Assembly: GCA_910589415.1 (NCBI GenBank)
Contig: OU342637.1
Coordinates: 29,790,162 to 29,854,161 of the forward strand
Source: Malachius bipustulatus
Lineage: Eukaryota > Arthropoda > Insecta > Coleoptera > Melyridae
Direction of reading: 5' to 3'
DNA: 64,000 nucleotides
The position numbers were made by a program, and so were the translations under genes. The stretch's first letter is position 1; every line of letters starts with the position of its first letter. This document shows, in pieces, positions 34,451 to 47,300 of this stretch. A model generated the notes under the pieces. The model was not told where the DNA came from, searched no databases, and saw only the letters and a program-made list of their open reading frames with translations.

Positions 34451-35519
34451 CGCTTCTATTTTATGAATATTTAATGTGCTGACGGGGATCGTTTACTTGA
34501 TGTAACGGCGGGTGGCTGCGTTTTTATTTTCTTTAGGTATTTACGTAACTATTCTTGCACTATTTGCTTTTTCGATTTGGGCTGATTTAACGAGGGAGGT
34601 GGAAATAATTTCCTTATCATCCTACCTAGGTGCGATCCATTTCACTTGTTACTTGCGACAACTAAATTTTTATGGAAAAAATAGAAAAATGTCTTCGTGA
34701 ACGGGAAAGAAGTGTTGAAATACAATAATATAAGTACGTAAGGGGATATAAATTAACATGAACATCATTAATCGCCGTTCTTATATCTTCATTCTCTTTG
34801 TTCAAAACTTTGCTTCATAATAATCAGCACGCGTAAAAGCTCAAAACTTATAAGTCCCTGTAGGATTTCAGAAACAATAAGCACAATAAGAATGCATATA
34901 GAAATATTAAGTTAGATATTAGATATTCAGAATTATTCCTTCCGTTCCTAATTTCTCTAACGCTTCTCTGGAATGATGTGTGCCTATTATTAAATATTCA
35001 AAGCGTAATGTTTCATGTGTATTACAGACTTGTTGTATTGAAAATGTTATTACATTTTCTGGGAAACAAAATACATATGAGCTTGAAACTTGAGTGCAAA
35101 ATTATAAAGTTTGCTGCATTCTCATTTATCCTATACCATACCTACCGCTTTTATGCTCTTATTGTCCACAATTCACGCTCTCGCATACACTAATCAGATT
35201 TTAACATTTCAACAAAATATTATATTTATTATTGCATGATCTCTCATAAGTTTCCACACAAAATTGATTAACACTATACAAAATTGATTAACACTACCGC
35301 TCATTATCAACAAAGATCGAGGCTTGGATTTTCCAGGATTAAAAATAAAAATAAAACTCTTGGGTTGAATGTCCATGATGACAGGTGACGGAACGCTACA
35401 CTTCTGTAATGATCCTTAGAACTTTAACTTCCTAGCTCAGCTGTCATGTGAAGTTTTAAGAGTGATAAGGCCCAATTACACGGTAAGATATTAATTATCA
35501 CCAAGAATACTGAAGCGAA
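34451..35519. other. non-coding, no gene recognised
   Basis: No recognised coding sequence. If the gypsy interpretation is right, this is decayed internal sequence of that element. Confidence 0.4.
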
Positions 35520-37250
35520 TGATTACTAGCAGGGCGGGTAATTATTTAGATTGAGATACTCCAGTTTTTAAAACTTTAATAAGCATCACGCCCTTGATCT
35601 CTAAGATTCATTTAAAGATCGAATAATTAATTTTTTCTCTAATAGCTTTGAAAAATGAAAATGAAAAGCGTATATTTTAATTGAGGTTGTTTTTTAATGG
35701 GAATAAAAGCTTGCCGAGAATTTTATAAACACCAAGCGCATGATCATTTGCATAGGACTACTTTTTCGTATATTGCCCAACGCTGGGCGCCAATTTTGTA
35801 ACATTACGCCCAAAGGTGACAAGCAGTAATTATTTCGATTGAGATACTGACTCCAATTTTCAAAGCTTTGACCATCACGTCCTTGACTGAAATACCTGGG
35901 CTAAATGCAGGAACGACACTAATAAGAGAATGTTTCCTAAGGTTTTGGGAAAAAGCATTACTAGTATTTAATGGGATGAGACTAGTCCTTAATGATCAAC
36001 GCCGATCCCAGTCTATCTGTTAGGATATCTTCCAGGTAGTGAAGAAACGTGTTCAAACGAGAAAGTGTTGGCGTGGTTCAAAAAAGCTAGGTCATGTCAG
36101 GCCATATTGCTCAACGTTGGGCGCCAATTTTGTAACATTACGCCAAAAGGTGACAAGTAGTAGCAATTGTTTAGATTGAGATAAAAGCTTCAGATGATGC
36201 CGAGCTCTGTAAGATGCAGGATTTTTTTTCGACTTCATGGAGTCAATTACATTAAGGTCATTTTCAAATTTCAAAAAACTTACAAATTTTCCAAATTAGA
36301 AAGACACTTTCACCGAATTTTAACTATTTCTAGAGCTTCGTTCTTTGTCCTTTTATATTCTTGCATTTATGTATTTTATACTTCAAGAAATGTCGATAAT
36401 TTCATATTTTTAATTTTGTTGTTCAAAACTGGAAATAATTACAGGTACCTACTCCTAATTATCGATTAAGAAACAATATCTTGTTAGCTTTTATAATGGT
36501 TCTACAATAATTATTAACTTTTAACTGCAATTAACTTTAGTTTTCTTATCTCAGTTTTGTTATTCTCTTTCTATTTTTAACATTATTAAATATTTTTAAC
36601 AGTTGCATTTATCAGTCTTTTGATAATACAAAACGCATTATTACTTTTACTAATTACGTTTCTATTGAAAGTAAATAGATCTTTAATTACTAGCTTGTCA
36701 ACTTAAATGTGGAAATACGACTTCTGCTTCTTTATCTGTGGTAATATTATGTATCGGAATCATAGCGCAATCTCATGTCAATCTGGGAGATGGATGAGGC
36801 TGGAAAGAAGACAAAAATTTATATCTTCCTCTAATTAAGCGCTCCTTCCGTTTTTCTTGGTCATGTATATTTCATGCTTTTTTTATGCGGAGGAGGCTCG
36901 TCTTATACATTTTTATGTCTGAATCGCTTCATATAAAATTCAGCTAATAAATTAAATATTATTGCTGAGCAATGAACTGAAATATTATCCATAGATGGCT
37001 CTCAAAGGTTCATTTAAACAGCGAATAATTAATTTTTTCTCACTCAATTTGATTATTATGTTAGATGTACGCAAGAAGATTTGAAAAAAGAGGTTGTTTT
37101 TTAATGAGAATATGAATTTGACGAGAATTTTATAAACCCTTTGAATTGGACTACTTATGCCCCACCGTTGGGCGCCAATTTTGTAACGTTACGCTAAAAA
37201 GTTGTGGCAACAGAAACTGGATCGAGCAGGTTATTGAATATGAGGGAATA
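35520..37250 (-). mobile_element. nested gypsy-like LTR ends with primer-binding sites
   Basis: Three times the plus strand reads (C)GTTGGGCGCCA, ATTT, then TGTAAC(A/G)TTACGC. On the minus strand this is an LTR 3' end (...GTTACA), a 4-nt spacer, and a tRNA-complementary-type PBS TGGCGCCCAAC. The LTR edges are at 35797, 36131 and 37182. The sequence beyond each edge is shared at 35797 and 36131 (GGTGACAAG.AGTA, ATTGAGATA). About 35600-35790 also matches 37010-37175 (GAATAATTAATTTTTTCTC, GAGGTTGTTTTTTAATG, GAGAATTTTATAAAC). A fourth, truncated LTR piece lies at 35530-35600. This is a cluster of rearranged copies, not an intact element. Confidence 0.6.
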
Positions 37251-39549
37251 TAAAAGTACTAAAGCCTTCAAATCATTCTTATCTAACGATCTGAAACATC
37301 TATAAAAAGATTTAATTATTATCTTTCGGACAGAAGACATTTTTTAATCTAATAAAATGTTCAAGGGCTTTAGGTAGGTAGAAAGGTCAACTTTTTATCT
37401 TACTAAAGATAATCGACGTATATATTTCACAATCCCGTCTCATGCATAAAGCGGTTAACAAAATCGACCTAAACGGACCGAAATAAGGACACACGTCATC
37501 CCACAAAGTTAGGATATTAATATAAGAAGAGGAAACAGCTTCCCGTCTCCCAGATATCCATTCCCCCCTAATACAACCGTAACTGAAGAGTGAGAGTACT
37601 TTATATGTTTTCCAAAACACAATGGCTGATGACAAATGTTTGTCAGAGTGAAACTTTGCCACTATCCATCACCTCCCAACTCCCTGGAAAGGCCTGTTAT
37701 TATATCTTGTAAATACCTCTTAGAGAGATGGACCGGCTGCTGGATGGGAAAATAATGACAATGGAAAGAATAGTCGCGAATCGAAGCATTCCTCTCGTTT
37801 TTAATACGTCGGAAGAATCCTGGAATTACTTTGTCGTAGCGAAATTGCACATGAGTGATTGGCAATAATTGAGGTTCGCTCTGCGTTTTTCTGATAAATT
37901 AGCTCCATAATTCTATGCCTGCATTTTCAGTAAATTACAACGCGTATTATTACATAGGTACGAATTAAAACATTGCTGCCATTTAATTAATTTTAGTGTC
38001 ACTGTGAGAGTACCTATCTGTAAATATATTTCAAAAAAGTATTTATAAAAAGAAAATAATCATTTTCCTCTAATTATCGTGAACATTTTCATCATGTCGT
38101 GTATTTTGTTTTCCTCGATGTCACATAGGTAATTAAATCGTTTGACATTTAAATAATTAGTAAAAAGTATACAGGGTGGCAATGTGTTTGAGAATTATTG
38201 ATAGGAAGTGTCATAACACTCCTACCTGTTATTGGTTATCCCCTCAATCCCTGAAACTGAGCTGTAATCATTTTGCGGCCCTGATAAGCCGCAATCGCAT
38301 TATAATATACCAACCGAAACAATTGCAACAAAGCCCTGCCAAAGCTCGTTGTATATCTAATCTGGAGAGGGCCCCAGGGGTAAATGTCAGTAAAGTCACA
38401 AATTACAATCGAATCTGTCGACGTCAAAAGTCCGATACGTCGACCACAGTGTGTGCAATTTGTCACTGGGAACTACACGGGAACATTACTCAGCTTCTGA
38501 CACACTTTGAAGATTAAAATTTCAATCCAATCTGGGCCGCTGATAAATTTAAAATTGTTTGAACAATTTATATTCGATTAACCGGGCTCGGAGAGTTCCG
38601 GCGGCTATGCCCGGGACGTTTGTAATTGATTGAGTGCGATTTTCTCAATTAGATAACTATGGAATTATGAATTTGTGCGGCTGATGTGAATAAATTTTTA
38701 AAGTTTTGGTTTGTTATGGGTTCGGTTAATACTCCGAATAAATTGATTTGCAGAAATGGTCAATTAATCATCGCTGCCCAAAATTTATAATGCTATCATA
38801 ACTACCTGAGTACTAAATTTCCAAAACGCAAAGCAACTTTTTATGTTTGCCACACGCAACACCCTTTTTATTCGCATCAAATAGCTAACCGAGATACGTT
38901 ATAATAACAGAATATGCTACAAGATATTAGCAATGGTTTAAAGAGTCTCTTGAAGATAGCACACAGCGTCTGATGTTGAAAATCGGTAAAAAGTTGATAT
39001 TAATCTAGTGATTATTAACGGTAAAACACTCTGGTTCAATTGACCTTGTTAAGTCAGTTCAGACGAGATCGACAAGATGTGAAGTGTATTAATTCGTGAA
39101 GTAGAACACAAGGTGCTAAGAAATTATTTAAAAAGAGGATAGGCATAAACAAAGGTAAATGTTGCGAGATTTAGGTACGATAGTAAGATATGCAGGTAGG
39201 CTTTTCTTCGTTTTTTAATTCCCCTTTCGCGACTTTTTTGCTTATTTGCGTGCCTGTGCCCTTTTTCTTGTCCGGACCCCGGCTTCTCGCTTTCGAGACT
39301 CCACGGCAATTGCCGAATCAGGGAAGGGTTGCGTCATGTTGCCTGGAAGCTATTTCCAAATATGTTCGCGTTACCTACGTGCGACCTACACGCCTCCTCT
39401 GACCTCCACGCATTCTTCCACGCTGGCATATGATGCACGTTTAAATTGTCCCTTCGCGTAAATAAAGGTCTGTGAATTTTCACACGATATTTTTGGTAAA
39501 AAGGTCGTCTAGACTTTTATTCGTAAACATAAAAGTTTTAAACTCTTAC
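37251..39549. other. non-coding, no gene recognised
   Basis: A TATACAGGGTGGCAATG end-like word lies at 38169-38185. The 113-codon plus frame 38176-38517 lies in GC-richer sequence but shows no family motif and overlaps an open frame on the other strand. It is left uncalled. Confidence 0.45.
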
Positions 39550-39696
39550 GCCCGTATTCACAAACGATAATTTCCTAAATAATTACGTAATCAATTATCC
39601 CCATCTCATTCTATTGCAAAAAAACTGCATATCTCCATCTCACTCATTTAAATAATTACGTAATTATTTAGGAAATTATCGTTTGTGAATACGGGC
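39550..39696. mobile_element. MITE-like element with perfect 42-bp inverted repeats
   Basis: Arms 39550-39591 and 39655-39696 are exact reverse complements over 42 bp, starting GCCCGTATTCACAAACG, and enclose 63 bp of AT-rich sequence. TTA lies one base outside each arm (39546-39548 and 39698-39700), a possible 3-bp target duplication as in PIF/Harbinger-type insertions. The extra base on each side leaves this uncertain. Perfect arms point to recent insertion. No transposase here. Confidence 0.75.
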
Positions 39697-42667
39697 ATTA
39701 GTCTCGGACTCACAAAGTCACACGTCCGTAAAGGTGTAAATTGACCCGAACAGCATAGAAGAATATAATGTAATTTTGCAGAAAATTTATTCAGGAAACC
39801 ATTTGATATGGAAATGCTTCGTATATATGTACCCATATACATATTCATACATATTTACTTAATCGTGAGACTTACTTCTGGATTACACGGAACGAAGGTA
39901 AAGTTTAAAACAATAGACTCCTGCATGCACAGAAGGTATAACTTTCTGAATGGATAGATAGATAGAGCTTTTCATAATGAATATGGATAGGTGTTTACAT
40001 ACGGGTAGGTGTTTACAAGCCTGGAGCTCCCATTTCAAGCTATGATGCACACTGATCTTATCTAAATCGACTGGTTTTGTAAAACTGGTGAGATAGATTA
40101 CCCGGGAAAACCGCCTTGAAAATTCATTCACGATGAAAGAATGCTCCAGGTAGCTGAAGAATATTGCAAGAAATTTCCAACACGTTTTCTATGTACCTAC
40201 ATAGTTAGTTTAAAAAACAAGGTTGAGTTTGGATAGCGAATTTTTCCTGAAAGTTACAAGAATTATTATTTTTTTACTCAACGAAACAATGATGTCTTAG
40301 TTTTTTCACAGCGTGAGCAATAAATTTTGTGATGCTTATTTATCGCTCTTGAAAACATGAAGGGACAATAATAATAAATTTATATTTTGGGTAAGACAAC
40401 GACCGACAACGTTAGTCGCAATAAGTCCCAAATGTAACTGATGTTCCCGATTCCGGCAACAGAAGAGGGAAGATAAAAGTTCCCCTTCGAATATCCTCCC
40501 CTGTATACCTTTTTCAGACTGGAGGCGTTGTAAGGATATCATTAGTGAGTATTCGCACAGGAAAAATAATGGAACATTATTAGAGTCCTGTTACTCCTGT
40601 TTTCCGTTAAGGATAGCTATCGGGATCATTTTTCAACGAGTTGGAAAGGTATATGGGGTCTTGTTTCTATTTCTGCTTGCTTAGAGAATTGATAACTTTG
40701 ACGGCAGATGTAATAGCGGCGAGAGTACATCAAACAGATGAAGGTTGGAAATGAGCGCGGTTTGTTTTTTTGTTAAGAAAAAAACCTGAACATGAATTTA
40801 CTTGATTTTGATAAAGCCCTCGGTAAAACCTCATCACACTAACGCCTTGTTTGTTATACCTCTGTTCTCTGGTTAGCGCAACTTTTTTTATATTTGCCTT
40901 CTGAAGCTTTTTTATAAATCTCTCTTTTAATTTGGGTTACTTTCATGCTCTTTTTAATTAATTGTAATCCCAAAAACCAAAGCATCACTGTTGAGAAAAA
41001 AGAGACTTTACTATAGTTTTACTGGGGCTTGAATGAGAACCATTATAAGAAGAGAGAGTCGATCTTCTTTTGAAGTAAGAACTTCAACTTCAATGGTTTG
41101 TGATATAAATTTGAGCACTTTCCGTTGAAAGGTTCACTATTATGACGTAGTAGATTCCTGGGGAGCATTTATTAGGGAGTAAAACTCCTTAAGTACTTTT
41201 TTTCAACAGTTTACTTACTTTCTAGTTAACTACGAGGTTTGTTCAGATAATACACGTACTGATGCTATAAAACAAAATTTACTTTATTTAGAAGTGACAT
41301 GTCTGGATCACCTTCAAAGTACTCTCATCTCCCCTTCAATGATCCTTTGAGTTTGGGGCAGAACAAAAAGTAACAAGAAGCAAAGTCAGGTCAGCTCAGG
41401 TTATAAGTTTCCCTTAAAACTATCTTTAAAGGGCTAATTAATAGTAACAATGAGGTGTAGACACATCCTAGATGAACTTTATAAACCAAGTCTGGGTGTT
41501 GTATTCTAGGACATTTCAAAAGCGAGATCTCAAATAGAATTCTCCGCTACAGAAGTGCCTAAAGGGCTCGACAAGCAGTAAGCATATTTGCGGTCAACCA
41601 TGCAGGTGGTTTCTCAGACTCTGTTATAGTCAAACTCGAGGTATTCACATTCTTGTACGTCTAATATTCTCCCTTAAAAAGACCAAAGCAAAAAATAAAC
41701 TGTTTCGTCCAGAATTGAGTTTTAAATTTTCGGTTTTTTGAATAATCGAAACTTGAAATGTTTCACGACAAAGCCTTCCCGACAGCCATACAAAATCGTA
41801 CAAAGAAGTGAATCCGCGATAATTGAGACAGTTTGTAACAGGAGTTGGATCAGTCGAGGCGTCTGAAAGAGGACAACTTTTATTAATTGTTCAAAGCGAA
41901 CCACTTTCGACGTCAAATACTGAATTTCTGCAAGCTTCAGAAGTCAAACAGTCGCTCGTATTACGGTCGCGACATTAAAACCTGCCTTTTCCGGATCGTT
42001 AACTACGAAGAGAAAAATCTCCTCTCGATTGGAGGGTGACGACTGCGTCATTTGTCTACGCGGCGATCCTTTGAAAGGAGTGGAGAGTTGCTTGAAATTC
42101 AAACTCTGTCTTAAATTGTAGACGCTCTAAATGATGTAAAGGTATACAGAACTGCGAGCTTCGGTCTATCATGCCAGAGGATAATTTTCTAGATCCCATG
42201 AGAACTTCCTATATGTATACCTGCAAAATGTGGCGGGTGATTTTTTTTCATATTAATTTGAAGCGGTGTTTTTTGGAATTTACGATAATAATAATTGGTA
42301 TTAAACTATGGGTAAGTTTTCTAAAAAAGGTGACGTTTCTATTAGAGAATAGGGAATTGATTCAGGATAAAGGCAATACAATAAAAGTCCCAATCCTGTT
42401 TGATGTCTCTAGTTGTAGCGCCAACAGGATTCTAATAACCGTGAAATTACCAAGCCCTACTTCGGCATCGGATTTTCAACTTTCCCTTCTCTATTGTGTT
42501 TCTGATCGCTTTCAAAGCAAAACAGAAGGCTTAAGCTTACATCTGGTTTATGAAACTTGGATTTTGTGACCTCCACCGTTATTTTTTTTCACTGTACGAA
42601 TTTTTATGAGAAATAAGACGATAAGAAAACAATCGGTTTTTAGTAGATCATAAATAGATTAGCCTTT
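39697..42667. other. non-coding, no gene recognised
   Basis: A 3-kb stretch with no recognised gene. A short ATAG run lies at 39955-39965. The 132-codon frame at 42171-42569 is AT-biased and unrecognised. Confidence 0.45.
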
Positions 42668-42930
42668 GTAACGCATTTATGTCATTAAAGTTTATTTACG
42701 CGTACTTTACCTTCCTAGAGACCTTTTTCTTAAAAGTATCGCGTGTAAGTTCACGTCCTCGCGGTGCGGTGTATAATGGGCAACACTTGAAAAGTCCGGC
42801 GCACGCACGAGAAAACTGAAACTCATTATCGAATACAAAATCATTGAAAAAAAGTGGGGCAACGACAAAACTCATTGCTGAAAGTTAGGAGGAAGATGAT
42901 CGATCGACTTGATACGTAAATCGGATAGGA
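42668..42930. repeat. dispersed repeat family A, copy 2 (truncated)
   Basis: Starts TGTAACGCATTTATGTCATTAAAGTTTATTTACGCG and continues GAGACCTTTTTCTTAAAAGTATCGCGTGTAAGTTCACG, matching the 5' parts of 26770 and 52737. Homology fades after about 250 bp. The BEL/Pao element inserted some 140 bp further right. Confidence 0.65.
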
Positions 42931-43066
42931 GGTAAGAGCATGCGTGTCTGGTACTGGTGGTACTGGCATTGTCAGTCCAGTCGGCGTTCCTAAAAAAAAT
43001 TAATAACCTATTTCTTGTCATTTTTTGAGTGCTTGAATATTGTGCCATGTATTTTTTTATAAGAAG

Positions 43067-43071
43067 TCACC
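43067..43071. repeat. BEL/Pao target site duplication, left
   Basis: TCACC immediately precedes the left LTR and is repeated at 50359-50363 after the right LTR. Five bp is typical for BEL/Pao integrase. Confidence 0.9.
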
Positions 43072-43638
43072 TGTTACGTCCTTGGTGAATAATCGATTCG
43101 TATTCTCTAAGACACCACCGTTTCCTACCCCTTCCTATCCCTTTACACATCGGGACGAAGGAAAAGGACACCTGACCGGACAGGACCACACATAGAGAAG
43201 AGTCGAGGTTTAACATCGAGAGAGGAGAGAGCTCGACCAAGAGTGCCGTTCGTACCAGATTCGTCGATGCTGGTGTTACGAGAACGGGATACCTAGTTCT
43301 TTAATGAAATAAGGAAGCGGTATAAAGTAGTGGAACAATCGTGGGTACCTACATAGTGGAGCAAGTGAACAATAATAATAGTTACAACATCTCGCAAATT
43401 AAAACAAGTGCCCCTTTAGTCGGACAAGACACAAGGTCAGTAATTTCGATAATTATTAATTAATTGTGTTCCTGTCAATCATTGGCAATTATAGCCTGGT
43501 CCTTCCCTAAATTTCGATCCTGTCATCCGTGGCGATTTGTCATTACCATCGCGGCATCGAGCCGCATTAATTTAGCCCCCTTTCAGGATCGAATCGCGTC
43601 GTTAATATTTCGTGTTGCTCTTTGACGCGGAGTTAACA
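43072..43638 (+). repeat. 5' LTR of BEL/Pao element
   Basis: TGTTACGTCC...AGTTAACA, 567 bp, identical by eye to 49792-50358. A TATAAAG box at 43321-43327 is the likely promoter core. No obvious canonical AATAAA was noted, so the poly(A) site is not assigned. Confidence 0.96.
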
Positions 43639-43645
43639 TTTTTTT

Positions 43646-43663
43646 TGGTCCCTCCGTAGTCGG
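43646..43663 (+). other. primer-binding site of BEL/Pao element
   Basis: TGGTCCCTCCGTAGTCGG begins 7 nt after the LTR, following a T run. Its reverse complement ends in GGGACCA, as a tRNA 3' end would, with a plausible acceptor strand before it. Which tRNA primes was not determined. Confidence 0.65.
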
Positions 43664-43920
43664 ATAGGAAAGCTCGTGGAAATATAGTTCATTAATTGGT
43701 TGCATCATTTGTTTGAAATTAGTTTCTCACTCACTGTGTTAAGGTAGCCTGTTTGTAGGTCAAAGGATTCGAAATAGTCGATCCAAAGGACGCCAGACGG
43801 CATTTTCACCCATTCCACTAATTTTACTCCATTCTCACCTCACTCCACTTCTTCGTTCGTTGCAGGTGTTCGTTTTAAAAACCTCTGTAATAGTTGAAAT
43901 ATTTTCTCTCTGAATTCGCA

Positions 43921-44356
43921 GGGCAGAATATTGATTTTTGCATTCACGGTATACTGGGTACACTCGGTATCTTAAGTATTGTTTTTGGTGAATTCGAATT
44001 CAATAATTTATTTTCAACTCGATATTAAATAAGTAACTTTCACTTGGTTAGGTACTTATTTTTGGTATTGCTCATCGTTCGTTGTTGTTGTATTTTTACA
44101 GGTTTTTAACGAATAACCCTTTTTCGTTGTTACAGGGAAAATATTGATTTTTGTATTCACGGTATACCTACTGGGTACACTCGGTATCTCAAGTATTGTT
44201 TTTTGGTGAATTTCAAAGTCAATTTATTTTCAACTCGTTTTTAAATAAGTAACCTTCACTTGGTTAGGTACTTATTTTTAGTTATTGTTCGTATTTCGTT
44301 GTCGTTGTATTTTTTACAGGTGTAAAAAATAACCCTTATTCGTTTATTGCTTTAGT
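43921..44356 (+). repeat. tandem duplication in BEL/Pao leader
   Basis: Two ~215-bp copies (about 43921-44134 and 44135-44356) share ATATTGATTTTTG.ATTCACGG, CTGGGTACACTCGGTATCT.AAGTATTG, CACTTGGTTAGGTACTTATTTTT and TTTTTACAGGT. They differ by small indels. The leader is non-coding. Each copy ends in pyrimidine-TACAG, resembling a 3' splice site, and another such site (TTCGTTGCAGGT) is at 43857-43867. The duplication lengthens the 5' UTR before the gag start. Confidence 0.85.
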
Positions 44357-44380
44357 GTTTTGTTGATACTCTTTAGCAAA

Positions 44381-47300
44381 ATGTCCAACACTTTGGTCGG
44401 AGCAAACGCTTCTGTTTCGAAGTTTTTGACTCGTTTGAACTCGATTCTGACAGTAGTTACAGCACCCATTGATGAAAAGTCGCGTTTTATTGTCCTGGCT
44501 GCATGCGACAGCGCTTCGGATTTGTACAGTCAGGTGCAGGAGGTTGATAGAAATATCCTGATTACGGTTGAGTCGGCAGATAAGAGTGCTTTGGTCGTAG
44601 ATGTGTCATCGGAGATTTGGAAATCATACTCGGGACTACTTATCGAAGTTGATTCGGTTTATTTTCAGATTAGAGCGGTTCAATTGTCGTTGGAATCGAC
44701 TCAGGATTCGGTGGTGAAATCACGTCATGGTTCGAGTGAATCATTGAATAGTCGACAGTCTGGTGCTCCCGCACTACCCTCCTCTGCAAGTTCACATGTG
44801 AAATTGCCTCGTATCGGTATACCTACTTTTGATGGTTCGTTGAGGATGTGGTCGGTTTATTATGATTTGTTTAGGACTTTGATTCATTCGAATGATTCGT
44901 TAGCTCCAATTGAGAAGTTCCAGTATTTAGTTTCGACTTTGTCAAAGGAACCTCTTACCCTTGTCAAACATTTACCACTGACAGATGACAATTATGTGAT
45001 AGCTTTCGATACTCTTGTCCAAAGGTATCAGAATGAGCGAGTACTTGCGACGTGTTATTGGCAGGCGATTTGTAATGCTCCCAAAATAACGGATTCTGAT
45101 TCCTCACAATCGCTTCGTGAATTGTTGAATACCTTTTCAGAAAATATTACAGCTTTGGGTCAGGTCTCAGGCGTCTCTCTCTGGGATTTCACTTTGTTCA
45201 ACTGGTTGCTACAGAAATTGGATAACGCTACTCGAAAGCGTTTCGAACTCCAATTTGCATCTGAAGAGTTTCCATCATATCAGGATTTGCACAAGTTTTT
45301 GTCGTCACAGTGTCGTGCATTAGAATCATCTTTGGGGAATGACCTATCTCCGTCTGCAGTCGTTGGTAAGCGGAGTAGCGTCAAGTCTGGTGGAAAAGTG
45401 GAATCGAGGAATTCACATGCATTTTTGTCAACGTCGAGTGCGTCTTCATCGAAGCAGTCGTGCTTCCATTGTAATGGAGAACACCCGATCTCGAATTGTC
45501 GTTCTTTTTTGAAGTTGGACCCGCGCAAGCGTTTTGAGGCTGTGAAGGCAGCGCGCTTGTGCCTAAATTGTTTTGGCCCTTCACACTTGGTGAAGCAGTG
45601 CCCCTCTTCTCATTCGTGTAAGGAGTGTGCAGGTCGGCACCACTCTTTATTACATTTCGTTAAACTTAGTAATTCGGATGGAGCAGCTTCTCATCGAGTT
45701 GAGCCGCCTCCAGTCGCATCCACGGTTGCCATGTCTTCTCTCCCATCCTTTCAGGATGTTCGTTCTCGTTCTCGTAGCAATACTACGGTTCTTTTAGCAA
45801 CCGCATGTATTGAAGTTCAAGACAAGTGGGGCAACTATCAAGTGGTTCGTTCTTTAATTGACTCTGGCAGTCAGTCGTCTTTTATTACTGATCGGTGCCG
45901 CAAGCGTTTGGGCTTGCACTTGAATCGATCATCAACACCTATTTCTTGTTTGGGTCACGTGACCTTGGGATCGGCCCAGGGATCATCTGATTGCATTATT
46001 CGTCCCGTTGGGGTACCATCACCTACTTTTAAAGTAAGTACTTTGGTCTTGCCCAATATTTGTGGAAAACTTCCCAGTGTTGACATTTCGCCATCGAAGG
46101 CGCTTGATAATTTGAAGTTAGCGGATCCTAATTGGTACACGCCTGGTTCTGTCGATGTTTTGCTAGGAGCTGACATCTTTCCCAATATTGTTCATGGTGG
46201 TTATTTGTCGGGCAGTGATAACTGTCCAGCCGCAATGAACACGACGTTTGGTTGGGTTCTTTTGGGAACCATTTCGTCGAAGGTTGCGGGCGAGGTTCAA
46301 GCTTGTTTTGCGTCGGTAGATTCGACCCTTGAAGAGACTCTTAAGGCATTTTGGAGAGTTGAGGAGGTGCCTTCAGTTGAGGTTTGCTCTAATGAGGAAC
46401 AAGAGGCTGAGTCGTTGTTCGTTGAGTCTCATTATCGAGAAGAATCAGGTCGTTTTGGGGTATTGTTGCCATTTAAGGATAGCAAAGAGTTGCCTATCTT
46501 TAATGATTCGTTGAATGTCGCAGATCGTCGTTTGCTCGCTTTGGAGAGACGATTGTCGAGGTTGCCTCACATTAGAGACATGTATGTAGAGTTTATGAAA
46601 GATTATTTGGAGGCTGGGCACATGTCGTTGGTGCCATTGGAGTCGGAATCTGCAAACTCTTATTACATTCCGCATCATTGCGTTTTTAAAGACCCTGGTG
46701 TTTCGATGTCTTCTGATGTGTCTTCGCTCGCCCCAGTATCGTCGAAAATTCGTGTCGTGTTCGACGCCTCGGCCAAAGCATCGAACAATCTTTCGTTAAA
46801 TGATACCTTGTTGATTGGTCCGAAGTTGCAAAATGACATCACTAGTGTTTTGCTTCGTTTTCGAGAGAACAAATTCGTGTTCACTTGTGACATTAGGCAG
46901 ATGTATCGGCAAATTTTAGTTGGAGATTCACATCGACAGTATCAATTAATTCGTTGGCGTTTTTCAGAAAAGGATCCTATTCGAAGTTACAAATTGAACA
47001 CTGTAACTTATGGTGTTTCGTCCTCGCCATATTTGGCCATTAGGTGCTTGTTACAATTAGCTCAAGAAAATTCTGAGAAGTTTCCTCTCGCTTCGAAAGC
47101 CATTCGTCTCGGGCTTTATGTCGATGATTTTGCCATTGGGGCAAATCAAATCGAGGAAACCTTGGAGTTGAGAAATCAGCTCATTTCGCTATTGCAATTG
47201 GGACAATTTGAGTTGCGGAAATGGTCTGCTAACAATCCACAATTGCTTCAGGATCTGCCGGTTGAACATTGTCAACAGCAGTCATCCAACTTTGATTCGG

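Noticed and set aside
38176..38517. 113-codon plus frame with a CAICHWELH cysteine/histidine group
   Set aside because: The group does not make a known zinc finger, and an open frame on the other strand covers the same bases.
42171..42569. 132-codon plus frame
   Set aside because: No recognised domain, isoleucine/lysine-rich as expected of random AT DNA.
44360..44380. TTG at 44360 as start of the polyprotein
   Set aside because: TTG is not a normal eukaryotic start; ATG at 44381 has a suitable AAAATG context.
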